DNA of 49,945 bases from Lacticaseibacillus hulanensis (lineage in GTDB: Bacteria > Bacillota > Bacilli > Lactobacillales > Lactobacillaceae): positions 1-49,945 of the forward strand of contig NZ_RRYD01000021.1 in assembly GCF_004010095.1 (NCBI RefSeq). Direction: 5' to 3'. The first letter of the stretch is position 1. Each line of letters starts with the position of its first letter. A program made the translations under genes and the position numbers. The notes under the pieces were generated by a model that saw only the letters and a list, made by a program, of their open reading frames with translations, did not search any database and was not told the DNA's origin. Shown here one piece after another: positions 34,648-44,036 of the stretch.

Positions 34648-35904
34648 TTAGAGACGAACACCGTAGTCAGGACGGTAGCCGCTGATGCTGGTAATCTTAA
34701 CCACATCACCAGTGTGTGGTGCGTGGATGAACTGACCACCACCGATGTAGATACCAACGTGGTGTGCAGGTGAACCCCAGAAGACGAGGTCCCCAGGCTG
34801 CAGGCTGCTTACGGATACGCGAGTCCCCATCTGGGACTGAAGCGCAGCGGAGTGAGGCAGGCTAACACCAATCTTGGCAAAGGCCCACATCGTCAGACCG
34901 GAACAGTCGAATGAGGAAGGACCAGCACCGCCCCAGACGTATGGCTTACCCATCTGGGATTCAGCAGCGGCAATTGCGCTACCGTATGATGCGCTGTAAC
35001 TACTGTTGCTGCTGGAGCTGCTGGAGCTGGCACTTGAGCTGCTTGAAGAAGAACTTGCGGACTTCTTGGAAGAGCTCGTCTTGGTCAGCGTTGCACTTGT
35101 TGCTGGAGCAGCACTGCTACTTGCGTTTGCGTTAGCTGCCTTACCAGGTGCCGCAGCAACTTCAGCGATCTTGGTATCAGCCTTCTTGCTTGCAGTAGCG
35201 GCAGCCTTCTTGGCAGCTGCTGCAGCTTGCTTAGCTTCCTTGGCGCTGATTTCAGCAAGGACATCCTTGTTGTCTTCAAGCATCTTGTTCAGCTTAGCGC
35301 TGGCAGCCTTGGCGTCCTTCTGCAGGGAAACAAGTTTGGTCTTGTCGGACACGAGCTTGGTGCGTGTGTCTTCAAGGGTCTGCTCAGTTGCCTTCTGATC
35401 TGCCTTCAGGTCGGCCAACTTGTTCTTGGCGTCCTTAACCTGTTGCAGTGCGTCCTGGTTAGCTGAGTTCAACTTGCTGACGGTGGTCCCACGAGAAATG
35501 AGGTCGGTCAGGTTCTTGCAGTTCAGAACAAAGTCAACGTAGACGTTCCCGGTAACGGAATCGCCGGCTTCCTTCTGCAAGGACACCAGCTGCTTCTTCA
35601 TGGCCGTGGTCCGAGCCTTAACTTCCTTTTGCTCCTTGACGATCTGGTCACTCAGGGATGCAATTTTTGCTTTTGAGCTGTCAATCTTCTTGTCAGCTGC
35701 GTTGATGGCGTCGTTTTTTGCACTAACCTTGTCAGCTAGTTCGCCGTTTTTCTTATCTTCTGCTTCAATTTTAGACAGGATAGATTGGTTTTCCTGTGTG
35801 ATTTCTGATTTGGTTGCGGCAGCAACAGGGCTAACATTTGTCAGGGACACCGTTGCAAATGACAGTGATGCGATTGCTGCAAATAATAATTTAGTAGACT
35901 TCAC
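34648..35904 (-). CDS. Secreted NlpC/P60 peptidoglycan hydrolase with coiled-coil, 418 aa
   Basis: A signal peptide (about residues 1-30, ending SPVAAA) is followed by long coiled-coil helices (about 35-220) as in CwlO and lactobacillus P40/P75-type proteins. Then comes an Ala/Ser/Lys linker and a C-terminal NlpC/P60 domain (about 310-418). Catalytic Cys lies in FDCSGL near 333 and His in HHVGIYIGG near 377. It cuts D-Glu to diamino acid bonds in peptidoglycan stems and is needed for cell elongation in relatives. GGAGGT abuts the ATG at 35910 too closely, so the GTG at 35904 (spacing 6) is the likelier start. A stem-loop lies upstream at 36007-36052. Confidence 0.9.
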   Translation of the reverse strand: MKSTKLLFAAIASLSFATVSLTNVSPVAAATKSEITQENQSILSKIEAEDKKNGELADKVSAKNDAINAADKKIDSSKAKIASLSDQIVKEQKEVKARTTAMKKQLVSLQKEAGDSVTGNVYVDFVLNCKNLTDLISRGTTVSKLNSANQDALQQVKDAKNKLADLKADQKATEQTLEDTRTKLVSDKTKLVSLQKDAKAASAKLNKMLEDNKDVLAEISAKEAKQAAAAAKKAAATASKKADTKIAEVAAAPGKAANANASSSAAPATSATLTKTSSSKKSASSSSSSSSASSSSSSSNSSYSASYGSAIAAAESQMGKPYVWGGAGPSSFDCSGLTMWAFAKIGVSLPHSAALQSQMGTRVSVSSLQPGDLVFWGSPAHHVGIYIGGGQFIHAPHTGDVVKITSISGYRPDYGVRL

Positions 35905-35910
35905 TTTCAT

Positions 35911-36312
35911 ACCTCCGCGTTTCGTTCTTAAGTAACTGTATGCAAGACTAACATCGAATTATTACGTCAGCATTACGTAAGTGTAACTTAACAATACAAA
36001 ATACAAAATCGGGGCCAAAACAGCAAATAATGCTGGTTTGGTCCCGATTTAGTGAAGCCAATTAAGTAGTTTTACATTTGTTACATTGTTATTTGCCGCG
36101 GAAAACTGGAAAAAGGACGGCCCGAATTGAGTTGCACAGTATACTTTTGGTGCCAGGAGTATGATGCCGGGCATATAAATAACGATTTTAGGAGATGAAA
36201 GTAGTGTTTTTCGCTACGGTTAGCGAGTTAAAGTGCTTGCCATTAACAATCAACCGCGGTAACTAAAAGATATATTTGTGTAAGCGCTTTGTTTATTTGG
36301 AGGGGGGAGCTT
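35911..36312. other. Intergenic region between NlpC/P60 gene and small gene
   Basis: Contains the 36007-36052 stem-loop, repeated TTACGT and TGTAA motifs between it and the hydrolase gene (35955-35985, 36075-36090), and the GGAGGGGGGAG ribosome site of the plus-strand gene. No other gene is seen. Confidence 0.5.
36007..36052. terminator. Strong stem-loop upstream of the NlpC/P60 gene
   Basis: AAATCGGGGCCAAAACAGCA pairs with TGCTGGTTTGGTCCCGATTT around AATAA. On the minus strand it is followed by TGTATTTTG, so it could be a terminator in the hydrolase leader or a boundary for the other strand. Confidence 0.6.
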
Positions 36313-36636
36313 ATGCCTGACGAAAAATTGCACATCATGGCGGCGCTAATTGACCTGATGCATAGTTTCAGTGACAACAACCCAACGACATTTGGTCTAG
36401 AAATTGCCGCAAGCATTAACCAAACCATCGGCGTTATTGCCGACCCCAAGTGCCAGGGAACGGTTTTGTACACTGAAGTTTTGCCCATCCGCAGTCAAAT
36501 TGCTGGAGAGATTACCTTGGACCATTACCAACTTACCGACCAGCAGCAACGTGCCTGGACGAACTTCAAAGAGGAAACGCAACATGCCTATGATGACTAC
36601 TGGAAGGCCATCTCGATTATAAGATCACTGCCTTAA
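36313..36636 (+). CDS. Unknown small acidic protein, 107 aa
   Basis: I do not recognise a family. It is soluble and mostly helical, with no signal peptide, membrane segment or cysteine pair (one Cys in DPKCQG). GGAGGGGGGAG fixes the ATG at 36313, and a terminator follows at once (36638-36682), so the gene is real and stands alone. No functional clue comes from the neighbours. Confidence 0.7.
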   Translation: MPDEKLHIMAALIDLMHSFSDNNPTTFGLEIAASINQTIGVIADPKCQGTVLYTEVLPIRSQIAGEITLDHYQLTDQQQRAWTNFKEETQHAYDDYWKAISIIRSLP

Positions 36637-36637
36637 C

Positions 36638-36682
36638 AAAAAGACTGCCACGTGCACGAGATTGTGCGCATGGCAGTCTTCT
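36638..36682 (+). terminator. Terminator of the small gene
   Basis: AAAGACTGCCACGTGCAC pairs with GTGCGCATGGCAGTCTT, followed by T-rich sequence. Confidence 0.85.
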
Positions 36683-36854
36683 ATATATTGAAAACTACTT
36701 TCTTTCTAATAAATTTTCACTGATTCTAGAAACCTAACTAGAACAAGGCGTTCCTATTTTCGTAACTGAAGTGTTCATTCCACCTCAGGAAAATTTTTCC
36801 ACTTGTGTTGTGGTGAATTATTTCCCGGGTAATAACTGCATAATTCCATCTCCA

Positions 36855-36903
36855 ATAGCCAAAGAAAGAAGCCACCCAAGGATGACTTCTTTCTTTGGCT
36901 ATT
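36855..36903 (-). terminator. Terminator of the adhesin gene
   Basis: TAGCCAAAGAAAGAAG pairs with CTTCTTTCTTTGGCTA directly after the stop codon. Confidence 0.8.
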
Positions 36904-36908
36904 CAGTT

Positions 36909-39900
36909 TTAATCCTCGCGTTTGTTCGTCTTGAACCCAAGAATTGAAACCAGACTCATCATCGCCAGACCAATTACACCTAGCAAACTGTTCTGTGCCT
37001 CGCCAGTTTGTGGTAAGGACTTGCTGCCACCAGTCTGTGGCAGTGAGTGTGCTTCAGTCTTCAAAGCTGTTTCGACCGATTGTTTCTTCTTATCATAAGC
37101 CTTACCGGCAGTCGTACTGTCGCCGTCTGGCTGATCAACACCACCAAACGTGCTTGGCAGGTGTGGTGTGTCTTCGGAGCCCTTTGGCGTGTCCGTTGGC
37201 GTATCTGTTGGCGTGTCCGTCGGTGTGTCCGTTGGGGTATCCGTCGGCGTGTCCGTCGGCGTGTCCGTTGGCGTATCCGTTGGCGTATCTGTTGGCGTGT
37301 CCGTCGGTGTGTCCGTTGGGGTATCCGTCGGTGTGTCCGTCGGTGTGTCCGTTGGCGTGTCTGTTGGCGTGTCCGTCGGCGTGTCCGTCGGCGTGTCCGT
37401 CGGTGTGTCCGTTGGGGTATCCGTCGGTGTGTCCGTCGGTGTGTCCGTTGGTGTGTCTGTCGGCGTGTCCGTCGGTGTGTCCGTTGGCGTGTCTGTTTGC
37501 GTGTCCGTCGGCGTGTCACCACCCGGTGTTGTCCCATCGTCTTTTGGCAGTGCCGTGTACTCAACGGTTACCACTTGGTCAGTTGGCAGTTCGTGACCTG
37601 GGGTTGCCTTAAAGGTTACCTCACTTTGATCAACCGTGTATCCTGGTACATCTGGTGACTGAATCGTTTCGCTAGTCTTATCCGGCGTGTAGGTGGTTAC
37701 CTTGGTAATCGCATCACGGTCGGTACTCCAATCGATTGTCGCCGTCTCATCATCCAGCGCCTTGTCTGCTGGCAGACCCGTGTAGTGCACGGTGCCGATG
37801 GTCGTCAACGTGCCAAGTTCGTGTTTGTGCGCCAAGTGGATAACAATGTCCTGGTTGTCCGCTGCCGCAAAGGTGTATGTGCCCTTGTCTGCCTGGTCCT
37901 TCGCCAGTACGTAACCATTTGGCACCACTGCTGTCCAGTCGACACTTGAGCCCGTCTTCCCCGTCAGCTTGACGGTGTCCCCGACTGGTGCGCCTGCGCG
38001 GTCATCGTCAACGTACTGGATGTGAGTGAGTTGAGCGTTGGCAGTGTAGTTCACAATCACTGCTTGGTCAGTCGGTAGCTCATTGGTTGTTCGTGCCGCA
38101 AAGGTTACTTGGTCCTGATCTGCTGTGTAGCCATCAACGTTTGGCGTCGCAATTGTTTTGCTCGTCTCTGCCGGCGTGTAGAACGTCATTTTGGTAACTG
38201 CATCACGGTCGGTATTCCAGTTGATTGTCGCCGTACCATCATCCAGTGCCTTGTCTGCTGGCAGGCCCGTGTAGTGCACGGTGCCGGTGGTCGTCAACGT
38301 GCCAAATTCGTGTTTGTGCGCCAAGTGGATAACAATGTCATGGTTGTCCGTAGCCGCAAAGGTGTAGGTGCCCTTGTCTGCCTGGTCCTTCGCCAGCACG
38401 TAACCATTTGGTACAACTGCCGTCCAGTCGACACTTGAACCCGTCTTCCCCGTCAGTTTGACAGTGTCCCCAACTGGTGCGCCTGCGCGGTCATCATCCA
38501 CGTATTGAATGTGCGTTAACTGGGCACTTGCAGTGTAAGTGATTGTTTTAACCACATTCTGCGGGGTGACAGAACTTGCGCGAGGATTGTACATCAGCGC
38601 CAGTGCATCAGGCGTGTACCCAGCAACATGCGGTGCCACGACTTTGAAGCTATCCTGAACCGGGCTGAAAATTGTTGCTCCCGTCACTACATCGCTGTCA
38701 GTTTGCCAGTCAATCTGGCTAACACTTGAAGGAACAGCCAAGTTCTCTGGCAGGCCCACGTAGTTGACGGTGAAGGTTGTGGTTATCTTTCCCACAACGT
38801 GTTTGTGGGCCAAGTGAACGATGATGTTCGAATTCGACTCTGCACTAAATGTGTACGTACCCGAGTCAGCCTGACCGTCAGCCAACTGGTAGCCGACCGG
38901 TACGGAAGCAACCCACTCAACCTTGGCACCGGTCACTCCATTAATGGCTTTTAGTGACCCAACTTGAGCGCCGTCTGCATCATCATCAACGTACTGAATG
39001 TTGGTTGTCTGGGCATCAGCAGTGAACGTCACCGTGACGGTCTGATCAGTTGGCAGCTCGTTAGTCGTTCTTGCGGCGAAGGTTACTTGTTCCTGATCTG
39101 GGGTGTAACCCGCAACGGTTGGCGTCGCAATTGTTTTGCTCGTTTCTTCTGGCGTGTAGATGGTGACCTTGGTGACCGCATCCCGGTCGGTGCCCCAAGT
39201 AATTGTCGCCGTACCATTATCCAGCGCTTTGCCTTCTGGTAGACCAGCGTAGTGCACAGTGCCGGTGGTCGTCAACGTGCCAAGCTCATGTTTGTGCGTC
39301 AAGTGGATAACAATATCCTGATTGTCCGCTGCCGCAAAGGTGTAGGTGCCCTTATCTGCCTGGTTCTTCGCCAGCACGTATCCTTCTGGCACAACTGCCG
39401 TCCAGTCGGTGCTTGAACCGGTCTTCCCAGTTAGCTTAGTGGTGTCACCAACTGGCGCTTCTGCGCGGTCATCATCCACGTACTGAATGTGGGTGGATTG
39501 GGCATTGGCAGTGTAGTTAACAATCACTGTTTGGTCAGTTGGTAATTCATTGGTTGTTCTTGCCGCAAAGATTACTTGGTCCTGATCTGGTGTGTAACCC
39601 GTAACGGTTGGCGTTGAAATTGTTTTGGCCGCTTCTTCTGGAGTGTAGATGGTGACTCTGGTGACTTCATCATGGTCTGTGCCCCAGTTGATGGTTGCCT
39701 TGCCGTCAGTAATTGCCTTATCCGCTGGTAGTCCCGTGTAGTGGACGGTGCCGGTGGTCGTGAGGCTACCCAGTGTGTGCTTGTGCGTCAGGTGCACAAC
39801 GATGTCCGCGTTATCTGCGGCCGCAAAGGTGTACGTGCCACTTGCCGGCTGGTCCTTGGCCAGCACGTAACCATCCGGCGCAACTGCCGTCCAGTCAGTA

Positions 39901-42900
39901 CTTGAACCCGTCTTCCCAGTCAGCTTAGTGGTGTCACCAACTGGCGCCTCCGCCCGGTCGTCGTCCACGTACTGAATGTGGGTGAACTGTGCGTCCGCAA
40001 CGTAGGTCACCGTCACGGTTTGGTCAGCCGGCGTCCCAGAATCAAGCGCGGCCATGGTGAATTCGACTGTCACCTTATCCGGTGTGTAACCCGGAACTGC
40101 TGGGCTGTCCACCTCCTGCGTCAGCGTATCTGGTGTATAACTCGTGGTATTGGTGGCCTCATCGTGATCAGTCGTCCATGTTACTGGGCTCGTGTGCGCC
40201 TCGATTGCCTTGTCTGCTGGAAGCCCGGTGTAATTCACCGTGTTGGTCGTGGTGACTGCGTCTTGCGTGTGCTTGTGCGTCAGGTGCACCGTGATGTTAT
40301 CCGTATCATCGGTTGTGAGGGTGCCACTGACCGCAGTTTGGGTATCATCAACTAGCTGGTAACCTGAAGGAACGGTCAAATCTTGGGTGAACGCATCGCC
40401 TTCCGTGCCTTTCACCGTGATGGCATCCCCAACCTGGGCCCCATCGGCGTCATCATCGACAAACTTGATGGTGGCGTCGGCCTTGGTGGCGTAGACGATG
40501 GCAATTTCACTGCTAAAGGCGTACAGGGATTGGTCGAAAATCGTTGGAATCTGGCCGAACGCGAGCGGCTGGTAGTCACCAAGCATCTTCAGGGCCAGGT
40601 AATCACTTGCCGATGCGGGATTACCCATTTGCTCAGCGTTGAGCGTCCCTGAACCCATATTACCCAAAATTAGGTTCGTCATGGTTAATGTGTTGTTTTC
40701 GTTGTCAGCAGAAAGGATATTAACGTTGAATGGGTGCTCAGTCGTACCGTCACCCCTGTTGACAATCACCTGGCGCAAGTCCGCAATGGTGTAACCAGGA
40801 GCACTGATATCCGCGCCTTGCGCAGTACCCTTGGACGCACCGTGCAGCGTGATGGTCTGGGTGGCCCTCAGCGGATTACCATTTTGATCAACCACTTTTA
40901 CTACTAGCTGTGCTTCCGCCTGCTTCAGGTGCACCTTGACCGTCCCGGCTTCACCAAACTGGTAGGTCACATCGAATTTGTTGGCCTGGTTTTCTGCCAG
41001 TTCGTAAAAAAGTGGCACACTGACCGTGTAACTGTCGGTCGTATTTTCCGTACCTGTCAGTGGGTCGGTTTGGACAACCTTCCCGTCTGCGTCATCATCA
41101 ACGTACACGACATTGACGACGCCCTGGCCTGGGGTCACGGTCAGCGTACCGCCTGTGACAATGTTGCTATCAAACAGATAGTTCGGGTTAGCCGCCGCCA
41201 GCTTAACTAGACCCTGCTGGCTGAGCGTGATTGGGTACTCACCGATGTCGGGACTAATCTCGCTCAAATCGAGGTCTGCGCTTGCTGCCTCAATGGTATA
41301 GCTGCCATCATTGTTTTTGGACCAATCTTCCGGCGCCACCAGCTCATCGGGCAGGGTGACGGTGTACTCGTCGGGCGTGTTGCCATCGTGAACGTGCGTA
41401 ATGTTCTTCACGGTCACGTGGGTTCCATCAGCCCCGGTGTCCAGCACCTTTTGGTAAACAACGGTGTAGGTGTTACCCGCCGCGTTTTGCGTTGGGTCAG
41501 TGACCCTTGTCGTCACGATTGGGTAGACGTTCAGGGCTGCCACCGCGCCGGCCGCAATCTCATACTGTGATCCGTCGAAGTTGATGGTTTGTGGGACCAC
41601 GCTGCTGGTTGCGTAGGCATCCCCCGCGGTCCCGGCAGTCTTGACATCCTCGCCAACCTTGTTACCCTGCCCGTCCACCAACTTGTACGTGTCTTCAATC
41701 TTAACGGCATTCAGGGAGTACGGGTAGACAAATCCAGTGTACGTTGTATTGAGGGCCGCTGCGTTGTCCAACCCCAGACTGGCCGCGACTTCTGGCACAT
41801 CAGTGTAACCTGAAAGGGTCAGCTTGTAGCCACCCTTAGTGTCCTCATAATTGTCGGTGACGTACAGTACTGAACTGTCCATTGAACCAGCATTTGTGCC
41901 CATGAAGCCACTCATCGATTGTGCATTTGGGTCAGAGACAATCGTAATGCTGAACATACCACCCGGCTTATTATCCATTGTGTCGAAATGGAGTCTGAAC
42001 GTCTGCCGACCGTTATAATCTGCCACCTGGTCAACGGTAAAGCCACTATACGTTAGAATTTTCGCACCGTTTTCACCTGATGTCATTGCGTGTTCGAGTT
42101 CATCATGCAATGTTTGTGCCGGATTAGACGCAGCCACCGTTTTCCCATCAGCGTCTTGTTGCGCGATCTGGAAACCAGCCGGAATAATCAAGTACTCTGT
42201 CAAATTGGGAATGGATAGTGAGGCATAATCATTAAAGTGATTAATGGGTAACGACAGCTTGAGCGAGGAGCCTGCCACCAGGTTCAGATTCGATTCCGGA
42301 GATGGTATCACGAAAAAGTTAGCTGGGCCCACAGACGGCGAATTAGTACTTGGTTCGTGCACTGTCGCTTTGCCGGGCTGCACGGTCGTATCGTCAAACG
42401 TGGTGTCCGGATTATCCGCATTGAGCTGGGCCAAGGTTGCCGCGCTGAGTTTCAGGGAATACGTCCCATTCGTTGCCGTATCAACGCTAGCAGTATCGAA
42501 GCTAGCAATCGGTACGTTGTAAACAACCGAATTCTGCCCCGTGTTGTCGTAAACTACCTGCCAATCGTTCGGCACCAACACGTTCCGGTCGTTAATCGTG
42601 ACCTTGGCTGTCGCTGGCAGCGCGCTACCGTTGTTGATGCTGAGCGTTCCCAGAACCGCGTTGTTGTGTGTGGCGATTTGGAAAGTCCCACTCGTGACGC
42701 TGCTGTCCACAAGCTTGTAGTTCGGGTTCAATTCGTTCAGGTGCGCAAACCCGACGCTGGACAGCTTAACCTGATAGTGGCCCGCTTGCTGACTAGTGAT
42801 GTTGGCTTCCAAGTCACCGGAAGATAGTGGAACACTGTACGTGCCATCCGCATTTTTGGTCCAGTTGGTTGGTGCGACGAATCCATCCGCGAGCGTCACG

Positions 42901-43556
42901 GTGTAGCTGGTCGGATCCGTGGACGCATCGTTGTCGTAATTCTTGCTGGCATCAGCAATCTTAACCGAGCCTGATGGGGCATCCAGTGGCGTGATTGTCA
43001 CCTTGCCGCCAGTCACAGCGTCCGCTGCCACCGTGAACTTGCCATCGTTGGCTGCTTGAACCGCGGCCAGTCCCTTGTCACTGAGCTTAACGTCGTAGGA
43101 GCCGACGTCGGTGTTGGTGCCAAAGTCGAGGTCACCCGAACTGGCAAGCACGCGGTAGGTGTCCGCCTTATCCGTCGTGTACCAACCAGCAGGTGCAATC
43201 ATCCCGGCCTTGAGTGTCACTGTGTAGGTCGCGTTGTCGGCTGGCTTGCCGTCATAAACCTTGGTTGCGTTGCCCACGCTAACCGTACCAACGCTAACCG
43301 GCGTGGCAGTATCGGCCTGCTCCTGCGTTGGTTCGGCAACCTGATTATCCGCCTCAGTAGCTGGGGCCTGCTGACTAGTTGGATTAGGGTCGGTCTCGCC
43401 CGCCGCGTGCACGATGCCTGTTTGTTGCAGCATGAGCCCAGCAGAGAAAATAACCGCAATCCCGGCTAACTTCCAGGTTTTGCCACTCTTGTATAGCTTG
43501 TAATGCCGCTTTTCCTCACCAAATAATTGCTTCCTATTCGAAGTTAATTTCCGCAT
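36909..43556 (-). CDS. LPXTG-anchored MBG/MucBP-type repeat adhesin, 2215 aa
   Basis: A KxYKSGKxW-type signal (HYKLYKSGKTWKLAGIAV, residues 18-50) opens the protein. Several MBG-like domains of about 100 residues follow (KVYDGKPADNATYTVTL and related, residues 90-400 and around 735-830). Then come a unique region and six mucin-binding-like repeats of about 160 residues starting with IQYVDDDRAxAPVGD or a variant (residues about 1020-2000). A DTPT tetrapeptide tract (2014-2124) spans the cell wall. The C-terminus has two LPQTG motifs nine residues apart, a hydrophobic helix and KTNKRED, for sortase anchoring. It probably mediates adhesion to mucus or other surfaces. GAGGTG precedes the ATG. No frameshift was seen. 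Confidence 0.93.
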   Translation of the reverse strand: MRKLTSNRKQLFGEEKRHYKLYKSGKTWKLAGIAVIFSAGLMLQQTGIVHAAGETDPNPTSQQAPATEADNQVAEPTQEQADTATPVSVGTVSVGNATKVYDGKPADNATYTVTLKAGMIAPAGWYTTDKADTYRVLASSGDLDFGTNTDVGSYDVKLSDKGLAAVQAANDGKFTVAADAVTGGKVTITPLDAPSGSVKIADASKNYDNDASTDPTSYTVTLADGFVAPTNWTKNADGTYSVPLSSGDLEANITSQQAGHYQVKLSSVGFAHLNELNPNYKLVDSSVTSGTFQIATHNNAVLGTLSINNGSALPATAKVTINDRNVLVPNDWQVVYDNTGQNSVVYNVPIASFDTASVDTATNGTYSLKLSAATLAQLNADNPDTTFDDTTVQPGKATVHEPSTNSPSVGPANFFVIPSPESNLNLVAGSSLKLSLPINHFNDYASLSIPNLTEYLIIPAGFQIAQQDADGKTVAASNPAQTLHDELEHAMTSGENGAKILTYSGFTVDQVADYNGRQTFRLHFDTMDNKPGGMFSITIVSDPNAQSMSGFMGTNAGSMDSSVLYVTDNYEDTKGGYKLTLSGYTDVPEVAASLGLDNAAALNTTYTGFVYPYSLNAVKIEDTYKLVDGQGNKVGEDVKTAGTAGDAYATSSVVPQTINFDGSQYEIAAGAVAALNVYPIVTTRVTDPTQNAAGNTYTVVYQKVLDTGADGTHVTVKNITHVHDGNTPDEYTVTLPDELVAPEDWSKNNDGSYTIEAASADLDLSEISPDIGEYPITLSQQGLVKLAAANPNYLFDSNIVTGGTLTVTPGQGVVNVVYVDDDADGKVVQTDPLTGTENTTDSYTVSVPLFYELAENQANKFDVTYQFGEAGTVKVHLKQAEAQLVVKVVDQNGNPLRATQTITLHGASKGTAQGADISAPGYTIADLRQVIVNRGDGTTEHPFNVNILSADNENNTLTMTNLILGNMGSGTLNAEQMGNPASASDYLALKMLGDYQPLAFGQIPTIFDQSLYAFSSEIAIVYATKADATIKFVDDDADGAQVGDAITVKGTEGDAFTQDLTVPSGYQLVDDTQTAVSGTLTTDDTDNITVHLTHKHTQDAVTTTNTVNYTGLPADKAIEAHTSPVTWTTDHDEATNTTSYTPDTLTQEVDSPAVPGYTPDKVTVEFTMAALDSGTPADQTVTVTYVADAQFTHIQYVDDDRAEAPVGDTTKLTGKTGSSTDWTAVAPDGYVLAKDQPASGTYTFAAADNADIVVHLTHKHTLGSLTTTGTVHYTGLPADKAITDGKATINWGTDHDEVTRVTIYTPEEAAKTISTPTVTGYTPDQDQVIFAARTTNELPTDQTVIVNYTANAQSTHIQYVDDDRAEAPVGDTTKLTGKTGSSTDWTAVVPEGYVLAKNQADKGTYTFAAADNQDIVIHLTHKHELGTLTTTGTVHYAGLPEGKALDNGTATITWGTDRDAVTKVTIYTPEETSKTIATPTVAGYTPDQEQVTFAARTTNELPTDQTVTVTFTADAQTTNIQYVDDDADGAQVGSLKAINGVTGAKVEWVASVPVGYQLADGQADSGTYTFSAESNSNIIVHLAHKHVVGKITTTFTVNYVGLPENLAVPSSVSQIDWQTDSDVVTGATIFSPVQDSFKVVAPHVAGYTPDALALMYNPRASSVTPQNVVKTITYTASAQLTHIQYVDDDRAGAPVGDTVKLTGKTGSSVDWTAVVPNGYVLAKDQADKGTYTFAATDNHDIVIHLAHKHEFGTLTTTGTVHYTGLPADKALDDGTATINWNTDRDAVTKMTFYTPAETSKTIATPNVDGYTADQDQVTFAARTTNELPTDQAVIVNYTANAQLTHIQYVDDDRAGAPVGDTVKLTGKTGSSVDWTAVVPNGYVLAKDQADKGTYTFAAADNQDIVIHLAHKHELGTLTTIGTVHYTGLPADKALDDETATIDWSTDRDAITKVTTYTPDKTSETIQSPDVPGYTVDQSEVTFKATPGHELPTDQVVTVEYTALPKDDGTTPGGDTPTDTQTDTPTDTPTDTPTDTPTDTPTDTPTDTPTDTPTDTPTDTPTDTPTDTPTDTPTDTPTDTPTDTPTDTPTDTPTDTPTDTPTDTPTDTPTDTPTDTPTDTPTDTPKGSEDTPHLPSTFGGVDQPDGDSTTAGKAYDKKKQSVETALKTEAHSLPQTGGSKSLPQTGEAQNSLLGVIGLAMMSLVSILGFKTNKRED
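37186..37517. repeat. Tandem 12-bp repeat encoding (DTPT)n
   Basis: About 27 units of a 12-bp repeat (plus strand GTGTCCGTCGGC and synonymous variants). Third-base variation shows that selection acts on the protein repeat. The long open frames on other strands here are artefacts of the repeat. Confidence 0.95.
37600..40500. repeat. Six long tandem repeats within the adhesin gene
   Basis: Units of roughly 480-495 bp encode IQYVDDD-type domains. The two nearest the 3' end (about 37.6-38.5 kb) are nearly identical, suggesting recent duplication or gene conversion. Confidence 0.85.
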
Positions 43557-44036
43557 AATTATTACACCTCACAATTCCTCTCCGCGTGCGTGGCGCACGC
43601 CAACAGTTGCCGTAAAGCTCACATTACTAGATTTATGATTGCTCATTGATAAAGTAATGCTCCCAAATCAAATATACCAAGTGAGCTTCGCGCTAACTGT
43701 CACAAGTAATAAAGTGTTTTTGTTTTTAGCTGTAATCGAATAGGCATGTATTATGTAAATGATAAACGTTGCAAAAACGCAACCAAAAAGCTGGTCGCTG
43801 GCGCCATTAAGCTGAATTAAGGTAATGATTCATCGTGAAAATTGTTCTTATTGATTTCTTCAGTTAACTATTAGTCGTTATTTTTATTATTACCTCTAGT
43901 CAATGATGAGCAAGATACTGGTAAAAAAAAAGGACCACTCCTGCATTAACTCCTAGGCTTGAAATTAACTGTTCAAGCTTAGGAGCCACTGCCGGGTGGT
44001 CCTGCTATATGTCATATAAGTTGGTTTGGCTAAAAC
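43557..44036. other. 480-bp intergenic region, adhesin leader and NUDIX terminator
   Basis: The right end is the nested terminator at 43929-44003. The rest is AT-rich and probably carries the adhesin promoter; TATATT preceded by TGG near 43673-43681 (minus strand) is the best -10 but lacks a well-spaced -35. No gene is seen. Confidence 0.45.
43929..44003 (-). terminator. Nested two-stem terminator of the NUDIX gene
   Basis: The outer stem AGGACCAC/GTGGTCCT encloses an inner stem CTCCTAGGCTTGAA/TTCAAGCTTAGGAG. Nine T follow on the minus strand. Confidence 0.8.

Noticed and set aside
36075-36090. WalR-type box before the NlpC/P60 gene
   Set aside because: The TGTAA half-sites are spaced 9 instead of 11 bases start to start, so the match is not good enough.
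37186-37517. Possible CRISPR-like array
   Set aside because: The units are contiguous 12-bp coding repeats without spacers.
37150-37596. Low-complexity VSVG and arginine-rich frames over the adhesin tract
   Set aside because: They arise because a 12-bp repeat keeps all frames open; only the DTPT frame continues into real domains and a sortase signal.
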